The translations under genes and the position numbers were made by a program. Below are positions 50,396 through 60,925 of a DNA stretch of 64,000 bases, piece by piece. Under the pieces are notes generated by a model that searched no databases, was not told the DNA's origin, and saw only the letters and a program-made list of their open reading frames with translations. Within the stretch, counting starts at the first letter, position 1, and every line of letters begins with the position of its first letter. This DNA comes from Torreya grandis (Eukaryota; Streptophyta; Pinopsida; Cupressales; Taxaceae). The DNA lies in NCBI GenBank assembly GCA_037957365.1, contig JARHVA010001425.1, positions 3,305,001 through 3,369,000 of the forward strand. The letters are read 5' to 3'.

Positions 50396-51839
50396 GTATA
50401 TTAGTGAGGTTGGGGTTGTTTGGTTGGTTTAGAAGTATAATATTTAAGAGAAGGTGGGGCATGGGTCTATTTTGAGATAATTTAGGAGATTCCACCCTTT
50501 TAATAGTTTTAGTCAAAGTTTTATTTGATGGAATTGATAGAGTTAGTTCCACTTTCAAAGATTGGTGAGTTATGATAGGAATAGGAAGTATTCCTAGAAT
50601 CTTGATGGGTTTGGTCAAAGAGGTGTAAGGGCATTTAACAATTTTAGATGGAAGTGGGTTGGATGGTTCACTTATGGTTTTGGAGGATGGAGTATCTAAA
50701 GATGGGGTTTATGTAGTGATAGGTTTGAGGGTGGATTCAAGTGAATCTAAAGGTTTTTGTTTATTTTGGTAGGGGAGGTCAAGATGATGCTAGAAAGCGG
50801 CTCTATTGGGATTGGGTTGAGAAGTGAACTCTAGGCTTTATACTAGCCTAGAAAAGGGCTTGTAGATAGGTTTGGTTCCTTGATCATTGATTTCAAATCT
50901 TAAACCCTTAGGTGGAGAAGAGGGAATGGTTTCCCCATCTATGTTTTTGGTGAGAGGTTAAAAATTTAGAGAAGATGTTTCTTCCATAGATGGAGTGTAT
51001 AAGGTGACCTCTTCTAAAGGAATGATTTCCAAAAGAAGAGTAGGTGATTTTGTGGTGGGGGAGGAAGGTGTAATGGTGTTAAGTGAAAGGAAGGGAGTGG
51101 TTGTTTCCTTTGTTTGGTAATTAAAATTAATGGGAAGTGATTCTCCCACTTTAATGAGTGGGTGGAAAAAGTAGTAGTAATAGGTTTATCAATAACAACA
51201 TTGATCGTGTGCACCTCACAAGTGTTAGATGATCCTAGATGGCTTTGACTCACTAAAAAGGGAAGTGGAAAATATTGTTTGGTTTTATTAATTGTGATTT
51301 GTAAGGAAATTTTTAAAGGTTATACTTGGTCAACAAGTGGATTGGTTAAGGATTGTGTTATTATAGTTTCTTCACTTGTAGGCTTACTAAGGGCTAAAAG
51401 AGGGTGTGCCAATGTCTCAGTTATCACATTAGGGTGTGAAACTATTTGTAAGTTATTTGGTTGGGTTGAAGAGTCTAGTTGGTTTGATAGGTTAATAAGT
51501 TTGTTAGTTTGATGGGTTGGTTGATCAGTTGAGGGTGATAAAATTGATTGGGTTAAAAAGGTGGGTTGAGGTTGATATGATGGTTGTGGGAAATCGCTTA
51601 AGATTTGACAAGGTTAGGGTGATTGAGATGATAAATGTTGATAGGTTGTTGTTTGGGAATGATAATAATTAAATTGATGATGATAGGCCATTGGTTGGTT
51701 GTAAGTAGGGTTTGATTGATCATGGATATCAGAAATAGATGGCCTAATTTTTGCCTCTAATCTAGCTAACTAGTCTATTATTACTGCAACAAACTTAGGT
51801 GGTAGTTTACGTGAAGGTTGATAGTTTATGGGTTGGTTG

Positions 51840-51975
51840 AAGTTGGAGTTTGATGAGTTATAGGTAAGGTTAGGTTGATTGTAAATAGGTTTGGGTTGGT
51901 TATAGACAAGGTTGGGTTAGTTGTAGATAGGATTGGATTGGTTGTAGATAAGGTTGGGTTTATTGTTGGTAAGGA
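51840..51975 (-). repeat. Short imperfect tandem repeats in gag-like region
   Basis: Five or so units of GGTTGTAGATAAGGTTGG type, about 20-30 bp each, which read as Asn-Pro-Thr/Ile-x-x-Thr-x-type text on the minus strand. Confidence 0.75.
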
Positions 51976-52100
51976 AGGGAGTATAAGTGGCTTGTGATGT
52001 AAGGTACCACTTTAAGGTGAAAGGATTGTTATCCAAGATCCTAGAAAATTTAGGATCTACAAGAGAGAAAATAGGAAATACCTACATTGAACAAGATATT

Positions 52101-53057
52101 GGATATGAGTTATTTGAAAATAGATTCTTGGTTGGTTTGATTCTTCAATTTTTAGTCTAGTAAAGACTATGTGAAGAATGGAGAGAAATGAAGCTCACAC
52201 CTCAAACAAGAAGTAAGCAAAAGAAAAGATTCAAGGAAATAAAATAATACACTAAGATATGTTAAATATTAGATTATCTCTTTTGGATTATACCTTAGAA
52301 AGTTTGAATAAGAAATCTAGTTTGTAGAACATGTCCAAAACAAGGTAGTCTATGTTTAGTTTTGGGTTATGTTTAGGTACTCAAGAAGAAGTCTGTATTG
52401 GATCAAGTATATGGCTTGGTACTTGGGTATTTCTCCCATAAATTCATGATCCCATAGCTAGTATGGTTTCTTAGCTAATATATACCAATTACCATAGTTT
52501 ATACTCAACTAGAGAGCTGAGTTGGTTATCCCCTTGGTGATTAAATCCAAGTACGATAACTGGGAAAGGTTAAGGTGATCTGCTAGGTGATGATATATTA
52601 TTTGAGCCTTGTATAAAGTGATTTTTTTTAATTTTTTTATACAATTAGTTTTGTTTCATAACATTTTTATACTATGGTTAATTTTCCTTGTCTTTAATTA
52701 ATCTAGGTGAACTAATTAAGCAACCAAGCAAACAATGTATGTAGTTAATTTTAACCCAAAGGAAAAAAAATTGATTTTTCTTTATGAAAACAAGAAAAAA
52801 TAAAATGCACCTAAATTAAGCATGAAAAATTGAATCCTAATTTTAGGATGAATGCTCTTTTGATTTTTAGAAATGCAAGAGAAAAAATGAAAATTTCTAC
52901 TTTTTCGTTTTTTCCTGATTTTCTAAATAAAAGAAGCTAAAACTTACGTTTTAAAAGAGATGAATGATTAATTTTCATAAATGAAATTAAATATAAATTC
53001 CATTTTAATAATTAAACTAAATTCCCTAAAATAAATAATTAACCCAAGAAAACTCAA
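52101..53057. other. Nested element leader between PBS and gag-like region
   Basis: AT-rich, no domain recognised. In minus orientation it is the 5' untranslated leader. Confidence 0.5.
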
Positions 53058-53077
53058 GGGTCCCACCGGACATACCA
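53058..53077 (-). other. Candidate primer-binding site of nested element
   Basis: Three bases inside the 5' LTR the minus strand reads TGGTATGTCCGGTGGGACCC. It starts with TGG as required for pairing with a tRNA CCA end, but I cannot name the matching tRNA. Confidence 0.5.
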
Positions 53078-53080
53078 AAA

Positions 53081-54922
53081 TATTTCTCTCAATTTTTTGT
53101 TTTTTTACTTTTTTTTTGGAAAAGAAAGAAACTACGAATGAAGGGTGTCGAAGAATACTTGTTAAAGTACATTCATTGAGTCTAGATGATTATGGATAAC
53201 TCTTATTTTTCTAAGGAATAATACCTAAAAATAATAAAACACTACCATAAATTTTTTTTTTTTTTTAGAAAAGTAGTTGGGTGGATTGCCTAGCGTGAGC
53301 TAGATCCTAGAAGCAAAAGCTTTCTAGGAGGCTATCCATCCACCTTGTTCAAAACACTTAAGTTTTAATGATAAAATAAGTATATTTTTAATAAAAATAG
53401 AAAATAAATGATACTAAAATAGCAAATAACTAAATTATATATAATAAAGTTAAATTCTTTGTAAAAGATAACTAAATGAATGCAATAGTTGAATTAATAT
53501 TAATGCTAAAATTTGGTAAAGGTTATGGTTTTAGTTTGGTAAAGTGTTGAGGTTCAAAAGGATTGTTTTATTGGTTTGGGTATATGGTAAAGGATGCAAG
53601 TGTACAAAGGGATGAATAGATAAATGAGGTGAATAAGTAAATATGGCAAAGGAAAAAAGAAAGGTAATGATGGCAAAGAGGGAAAAGAGGTAAATGAGAT
53701 AAAGAGGTGAATGGGATAAAGGGGATAAATGAAATGGAATTAGACAAAGTGATTAAATGGGATGAATGAGATAAAGAGGAAGATTTTAATTGATCAAGAT
53801 TATAGAGGTTAAGAAAAAAGAAGTCTAAAGGGAAATAAAGAAAGAATTGAAATTATAAAACAAAGTATATTACCTCAATGTTGTTGAAGTGGCTTAAAGA
53901 TGTTGATGAAGCTTGAAGCAATTTTGGCAGAGCTTCATTGCTTTGATATTTCTCCTCCAAGATTATGATAATTTTTAAGATGATTACATCCTCCAAAAAA
54001 ACCTACAACAATATGTTAAAAACAAAATACTAACTTGCCACTTAACCTTGGGTGAAGGAGAGGTGGGTATTTATAGCATTTTTATGTGAAAAAACATGCC
54101 AAAATAGAGGAATAGTGAAGAAATTCGAATTTATCCAAGTGGGATCATGATTTATTCAAGGTGAGGTGGGTGAGGATTCCCATATGGGTTGGTGAGTCTC
54201 CAAGTCTAAATGGAAATCATGCTCAAGTGTTTGAATGCAACTTAAAGACTTGTCCCCATAATTTCTTGCTTTCACACAAGCACTTAAAGGGGTGGCACAC
54301 AAAATATGAAACCATTTTCCATGTGGGGGATGAAAAATCCAATGTGAGGTTTGTGGGGATTCCCATGTGGGTTGGAAAGTCTCCCATTTGGGTTGGTGAG
54401 CCTCCATTTGGGCTAAAAGTTTAAAAATTGTTACCGTTTGTCTTTCCCAAAGTCTTAAATAGGTAGGTATCTATTTTTGAGTCTAATTTCATGTGGGAGG
54501 ACAAAATACATGTTGAATAATGACCCTTTAATGGGAAATTCACCACATATAAAGGGTGGGCCCTTGTGTTGCTTGAATGAGGTCATCAAACACTTTGGGA
54601 AGGGTCCCAGGTGGGGTATGATGTCCCACATCAAGCCACATCACTTCTAATCCATGTCACTTGCCATATCACCTCCAAATCACATACCTTGTCACATGGC
54701 ATGTCATCATACCATGTCATCATGAATAGTGATAGTGGGTCCCATAGTGAATAGTGATGGTGAATAGTACTTTTGAATAGTGATTTTGAATGGTGTTTGT
54801 GATTAGGAGAATAGTGATTTAGTTGGGTTAAGGGGGTTTTTGGTAAGGTTTAAGAAGTTTTAGGGGATCTTGAGGCATTTACTCATCAAAAACTATAAAT
54901 GTGTAGTTTTTTGGTGTCTACA
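53081..54922 (-). repeat. Right (5') LTR of nested element
   Basis: 1,842 bp partner of the left LTR and the 5' LTR in minus orientation. Its outer end reads TGTAGACACC on the minus strand. Its inner end is GAGAGAAATA, where the other LTR has GAGAGAAACA, so the terminal CA has mutated. Open frames at 54,156-54,424 are repeat reads, not genes. Confidence 0.93.
54069..54076 (-). promoter_or_regulatory. Putative TATA box in 5' LTR of nested element
   Basis: TATAAATA on the minus strand, followed by the pyrimidine-rich CCCACCTCTCC, conserved at the matching place of the other LTR. This is the expected form of an LTR promoter. The transcription start was not determined. Confidence 0.5.
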
Positions 54923-54927
54923 AATGG

Positions 54928-55640
54928 ATAGTAATTCAATTGCTAAACCTATGGAGACAAAGATTTAGTTGTCTCATACATATCCATCACCACAAGTAAA
55001 TATAACTCTTTATCATTAGTTTCTTGGGAGTCTTATTTACTTAACATATACTAGGCCAGACATTAGCTATGTAGTTAGATATCTTTCAAGGTTCATGTAG
55101 GATCTAAAGATGTCTCACTGGAAAGCAACAAAATGAATACTAAGATATATCATGGGTAAAATGGACTTTATCCTAGAATATAAGAAGAATGAAAATTTTG
55201 TATTGATAGAATATTCTAACTTAGATCATGTAGGAAATATTAATAATAGAAAATCCACTTTTGAATATGTGTTCTTATAATATCTGGTCATATATCCTAG
55301 GGAAGCAAGAAACAAAACTTTGTTTCTTGATCTTTTACTAAAGTAGAATATCATGTTAGAGGAGTTGTCTACGAAGTGTTATGGTTACATCACATACTAG
55401 AAGGATTAGGAGTACCACAAAAGACACTTACCATAATGTACTATGACATTGAGGGTGTTCTCAAACTTGTTCACAATCTAGAATTTCATGAATTGACAAA
55501 ATACATTAAGTTACAAGTTCATTTCATTCATGAACATGTATAATAACACAACATCTATCTCCAATATTACCCAATAGAAGAACGTGTAGTGTCTTCACCA
55601 AGTTATTATGCATGATAAATTTAAGGTATTTAGAAACTTT
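54928..55640 (+). pseudogene. Copia RT end and RNase H, part 2
   Basis: Continuation of the copia polyprotein after the nested element. SLIYLTYTRPDISYVVRYLS at about 55,030-55,090 is the universal copia 'G-S-L-x-Y-L-x-x-TRPDI' motif. HWKATK-ILRYIMGKMDF follows at about 55,120. The RNase H region reads NNRKSTFEYVF at about 55,235 and a degraded EAEY segment (AKVEYHVRGV in another frame) at about 55,340. RNase H removes the RNA template during cDNA synthesis. Several stops are present. The perfect fit with part 1 proves that the 14 kb between them was inserted later. Confidence 0.9.
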
Positions 55641-55669
55641 CTCTCTTGTTCACTTCAAGCTATGTTGAA

Positions 55670-55682
55670 TTAAGGGGGAGAA
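55670..55682 (+). other. Copia polypurine tract
   Basis: AAGGGGGAGAA directly before the 3' LTR is a typical plus-strand priming tract. Confidence 0.88.
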
Positions 55683-55895
55683 TGTTAGATTATTAATTTG
55701 ATGATTAAATTCACCATAGGAATATTTATTATTAAATTTGTTTGTATTGTTTCACCTATGAACTTTATTCCAAGTTTCTTGTTTGTGAACTATTCTATTT
55801 CTTAGGAGTTTGTTTAAGATATCTTCTTGGATATATAATATCCCTTGTAATACTTTTTGAGTTTAAGCTCAATATATTATAAATTTTCTTTTACA
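55683..55895 (+). repeat. Copia 3' LTR
   Basis: 213 bp, TGTTAGATTATTAA to CTTTTACA, the partner of 35,710-35,921, followed by the TATTA duplication. Confidence 0.93.
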
Positions 55896-55906
55896 TATTA
55901 TTTATC

Positions 55907-55948
55907 TAAGTTTTCTATTAATTGGCCTATTATACATTAGTTTATCAC

Positions 55949-55998
<50 letters not shown>

Positions 55999-56040
55999 GT
56001 GATAAACTAATGTATAATAGGCCAATTAATAGAAAACTTA
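55907..56040. repeat. Perfect 134 bp palindrome with AT-repeat centre
   Basis: The arms 55,907-55,952 and 55,995-56,040 are exact reverse complements over 46 bp (left arm begins TAAGTTTTCTATTAATTGG). They enclose a 42 bp (AT)n run that is itself self-complementary. It lies 6 bp after the copia target-site duplication. It could form a long hairpin or cruciform. Confidence 0.95.
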
Positions 56041-58229
56041 ACCCTATACCACACCATCTAAAAATTTAGGCTTAAACATTTGTTGAACCTAACCTTTGTG
56101 TCTTTGCATACAAGTCATAATGTGATATAGGGATTCTTTTTTCTAATTTCTAATATGTTGAAATTTGTTTAAAAAATAAGATTATTTTCAAAATCTAAAG
56201 AATAAATTAACATAATGGATTGTTCCCTAGAGTTTGTGTGCCTCTCTTATCGATTTCTCAGTTTAGTATTTAGAACATTTAAAATGGATAAAAATGAACT
56301 TCTTCCTCTTTCTAATCCTAAGGAGGGTGATAACTAACATCCCTATAACTAGGTCCATGTTATCACTCATCTAAGGGTTAAGGTGGCCCATCCTATGATA
56401 TCAAATGAATATATGCAAATTATGTGTATATCCATATTCAATATAAAGTACTCGGGGTTGGTGATTATGAAGGTTTGTGATTATGAATCCCTAAAAAATA
56501 AAAATATCACTATGAGAAAGTTAATATAAGCATTACAAAATATAAACCAATATTTGAGATCAAATCACACATTATCAGAAAATTAGATTTTATATATACA
56601 AAACTTAAAATGTGTTAGTACTACACATACCTTTGTATCTTCTATCATTGTTGTGGACAATGAAGGATAACTTCAAAATCAAGAGTTCAAAGAAAATATC
56701 TTTCCAAAAACTAATTTACATAATATGAAATTTTTTAATAAAATTCAAAGTTAGATTCTAGGGGTACTACCTAGACACAACTTGGTCACATAAACTCCTT
56801 TAAAATATCTAAGAATAAAAAAAAATTATTTCCAATATCACAAAATACATGGGCATCATACAAATCATTATTTTTCTCTAAAGAAAAATATCCACCACAT
56901 AGTTTATAGTGGTGATATTATAATAGACACATCTCACTTTTTCTCATAAACATGCTAAGACATTCCAAAAAACCAAAAAATAAAATATTAAAAAAATACA
57001 AAAACATTCAAATAAATTCACTTTAGTGTTATTTAGGTTGTGGGATACATAAAACCCCTAGTTGTGGGTAACTTAAAATCCTCATGTTTTTCTATGTATG
57101 GTTGAAAGATCCTCAAAACCCACTTGTTATGATTTGAAAAGGTTGTGAATCTTAGTGGGAAGATAAACCCACTTGATGTAAATTATTTGTGTGGAGGTTG
57201 TGTAGCTAACCTAGGAGGTGTAAGACCTCCTTATTTAGTTGATCTTATATTCTACAGTATCCTCAGGGAAGACATGATGAAGGGTGATAACCCTTCAAAA
57301 TTCTTTATTTCATAACATCTTTGTGTATTACAAGTTGTGGGACCCTTAAAACCCCTTATTATGGGAACCCTTAAAACCTTCATGTTTCTAAAGGTTTTTG
57401 GAGCCTCCGAATCCTCTAGTTGATTCTTGTTGAGTTTCTCTAGGTTATAGGATCCTTAAAACCCTCTTGACTTACCAAGGTCGTGGGTACCTTTACTTCA
57501 CTTTTTATGATTGTTAAAGGTTAGGGGAGACTTCAAACCCTCTTTGTTGTATTTAGTTGTTAGGGAATCCTTTTTACCCTCTTTTTGGTAATTGGATGCG
57601 GGTCCATCTATCAAAACCTTCACCTTTTCAGTTTATAGCTCTGGTTTCAAAAGAATTTTATCTCATCAAATAAAAAAATTCAAAAATTCAAAAACATAAA
57701 ACTATTCAAAATTCTTAGATTTTATTAGCTTTTTGACATCTATGATTTTTTATACCCTAACTTGGAAATGGGTCTATCCTACCTTAGTGGTATAATAGGG
57801 TTGCAAATATAGAAATGAGAATGCACAAAGGTCATAATCATATCTATAATAGGCCAATTAAATGCCAAACTCATATATAATCATACACTAAATTTAAAAT
57901 GCTAAATATATACTAAATATCGAAATTACAACTAAACTATGTATAAAAGTGATAATAAAGTAATGTACTTATCTGGTTCTAGTGTTAACTTAGTGTTGGA
58001 TCTAGAACAAACATAATGTAATTTGGAAGGAGATTCTAGAATAGTCACCAAATTTTGGATTTGACATTTCAGGTGCTTTGGACACTAACATTAGCTTAGG
58101 ATGGTTATGTCAATGCTAAATTTAGAGTTTAACATAAGTGTCCTATACAAAATATCTTCTATAAAAGGATTTAACCACTTGGATGCTTCTAGGTTTGTCT
58201 TTATCTTTGCTCTAGTGCATTCAGATCTA
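56041..58229. other. Unassigned stretch with diverged short repeats at 57.0-57.6 kb
   Basis: No domain recognised. Between about 57,035 and 57,600 a phrase of the type GTTGTGGGACCCTTAAAACC recurs about six times in diverged form at irregular spacing (57,037, 57,062, 57,335, 57,361, 57,435 and 57,479). Confidence 0.5.
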
Positions 58230-59394
58230 GATCATAGAATATCATTTTGAATTAATTTATAAAACCCTAGTTATTGATATTAATAGTGACCTTGATAAAA
58301 ATGGGTTAGTGAGCACATGGTTTCAAGTCAAATCCAAAGACCTTGATATCAATGGGCATTGGGCCAATACCCCAGAAGTTGGCCTTCGACTCATGTAGTT
58401 CTCCCATACTTGTTGTCTTGTGTGTGAATCATGTAATATTTGGAAAGCAAATACAATAATAACATAGCTTGTAACTTTGAAAATTAGGATTATGGGATGC
58501 TCTTTTAGTACTTCAAACATGTATATGTGTTTTACCTATGACTTGTATGTAAATAGGGAAGCTGTTTTTCAATTTAATGCTTGATATAGTGCTTTTGATA
58601 ATTTATCTTAGTTTCTTTAGTATTTTTCTAGGTAGTGAATGAATGAGGGTTGATTTTTATTTATATAAATTCCTTTGGAGAAGTAACTTGCATGAAAATT
58701 CTTAGGCTGACCATTAAGATACATTTCATTTACAAAATAGATGACTTTAGGGAACTAGACACTTACATCAAGTTAGTACACTAGCATTGATGTTAGTTTC
58801 TATCCTAGACATTAGTGTCTAGGGAAAAGGAAATTAGGTACACATTTAGAACATGTAGGAGTGGAAGATAAGTACATTTTAAGAATTCTAGGTAACATAA
58901 AAGGTTTAGGTCATCAACATAAGACTAGTTTGACTAAGAGATATAAGCTAAGGGGCACAAGATGGAATAGATGTGAGACTTGTGGAAGAGAGAAAGGTCT
59001 AGAATAGAGAGGAACAACCAATTTATAATTTTTTAAAGTGTATAAGATGAAGTTTCTATATATTCCATAAATGTCATCTAAATTTTCCCTCCTTTAATTT
59101 AGTAATGAAATTTATAGTTTAAAGGAATTTATACTTAGGTGTGTATAACACTCCTTGTCTTTGCTTGTAACTAACATGAGTACTTTGTTGGTGAGTGACC
59201 TATAACCAAGAACATGTTATAATATATAATCAATGCATATAATATGGGATTGAATGTACTTGAAATATATTTAAATTAAAAGAGAAAGGTTTAGGAGTAC
59301 ACTTGTGTGTCAATGTAACCTCCTTGCCTACTGAAAAGTTGATTTGAAAAAGATGCATCATTGTAGATATATAAAACTAATATTAGGAAAAAAA

Positions 59395-59460
59395 TAGATA
59401 AATATTGAATGTTTGTGCACGTGTGCACGCACACATATATAAACTTTCAATATTTATCTA
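59395..59460. repeat. Inverted repeat, 20 bp arms, in E3
   Basis: TAGATAAATATTGAATGTTT is mirrored by AAACTTTCAATATTTATCTA with one mismatch. The loop holds a second small palindrome, GTGCACGTGTGCAC. Confidence 0.93.
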
Positions 59461-59989
59461 TTGAGAGAGGTTCATGCCCCCAACCTTAGAGGAAAATTAA
59501 GTTTCCACTTACCATTTGAGATTAGATCAATTGTGTATCCCAATCATAATTTCAACCTGGTGAGGTTGGATGATACAATCAAGTCAAACCTAAAAATTTG
59601 GAAAGATTGAGTGACTTAATCACCTTAGCCATACCAAAAAATGAACCAAATATTCTAGTATATTGGTTTAATAAAGTTTGTAAATGTTTATAGGATATCA
59701 ATATGAAAATTCTATGATGTCATAATAGTCCATAAAAGACTTCTGGAATTTGAAACTAATGTGGATTTTAAAATATTAGACACACATTGCATAAAATATG
59801 CACCTTAGATATGTTGCATGCTGAAACTATGTATGAAAATGGCACCAATGTGTATAATTCTATAAAAATTGTGAATTTGAATCATATAATTATGTTATTT
59901 GGCCAATTCAAAAAATTATGTATGGATAACATACTTCCAAAGCATGCCCCCACTATATATGGAAAAAAATGAAACACATATAAGTACCA

Positions 59990-60260
59990 ATGTAGAGAAC
60001 ATGTTTGAAAAATATGCCCCCATTATAATTTGGTGATGCTGAATATTGAATAGGTGTGGAGAACATGATTTTAAAGCATGCCCCATCTAAATATAAAAAC
60101 TTTGAATCTGTGTAATCCATGCCCATATTACATTCCCCAATTGAATCTCAGAATTGATATAAGTACCAAATACTAAATAAGTGTAGAGAACATGCTTCCA
60201 AAGCATGCCCCCATTGAATTTGGAAACTATGCTAAGTGTGGAGAACATGTCTCTATGACA
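59990..60260. repeat. Recurring AGAACATG...GCATGCCCC motif in E3
   Basis: GTGTGGAGAACATG-type and AAGCATGCCCCCA-type phrases alternate at irregular spacing (59,940, 59,993, 60,055, 60,186, 60,238). E1 has a shorter set at about 8,030-8,160 with CATGTCCCCACT. Confidence 0.7.
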
Positions 60261-60925
60261 TTACCCTACCTAATATTACCCTATTTGAGGTGATGGAAAG
60301 ATATAAATTGTATTTAACTCACCTCAAAAGGATAAGAAAAATGTATAATCTATGAATGTAATCATGTAGCATATAGAAGGAACATGTCTAGGTAGATATA
60401 ACATTAACACATATAAGACCAATGTGATCACATGAAGGCCTAAGATATATGAAAAGGATCATGAAAATGTTTAGATAGTAATAATACAATATCAATAAAT
60501 AAATCAAGAACACATAAGAACAATCAAAACCAAGTCAAAATACAATGGTCCAAGGAGACCACAAATAAGGGGCATGTTCAAATGTTGCATAATAAAAGGG
60601 ACATGATTTAGTCAAATGTCCAAAAAAATAAGGATGACATATTCAAATGTCCATATAATAAATAATGACATATGAAAATGTCAAAGAAAGTATACATAGG
60701 CATAGAGGATGCAAGAAAAGGAGCATAATCAAATACATGAACAAGGAATAAAATAAAAAGGTAAGACACTCAAGGAAGTGCATGAAATAAAGTATAATAA
60801 ACTAGTATAAACATGTCATAGTATATAAAGGATCAAATGTGTTAGGAAAAAATGTCAAGTATATAACATATCAATTACCCTTTCTAAGATATAATCATGG
60901 ATAAAGGCATGTGTATGTTTAACCA

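Larger units (their letters stand above)
49600..52100 (-). pseudogene. Gag-like region of nested element
   Basis: Minus-strand region of low-complexity Pro/Thr/Asn/Gln-rich coding text. It contains two copies of a knuckle-like motif of the type C-x-YH-x-x-x-GHDT-x-x-C used in plant gypsy gag proteins. One reads CSYHRILGHDTKHY (49,794-49,753), the other YAYHRTTRHDTKHF (50,160-50,119). In both the final cysteine is gone, and in the second the first cysteine is gone too. KDMKTIIHHLYSKDN and KSLQSLIHNLCEDN follow, the normal helix after that motif. Open stretches (50,376-50,618, 50,958-51,253) are interrupted by stops. Gag binds and packages element RNA. Confidence 0.6.
58230..60925. repeat. Dispersed repeat family E, copy E3
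   Basis: Aligns by eye with E1 (about 6,290-8,870). Shared blocks are AATGGGTTA, GTGAATGAATGAGGGTTGAT, CCAAGAACATGTTATAATAT, GAGTACAC-TGTGTG, GTGGAGAACATG and CAAATGTCCA repeats. No coding domain. The left limit is uncertain. Similarity ends near ATAATCATGGATAAAGGCATG at about 60,920. Confidence 0.65.

Noticed and set aside
58323..58520. 65-codon minus-strand frame
   Set aside because: It falls inside dispersed repeat E3, and the matching part of E1 is not open.
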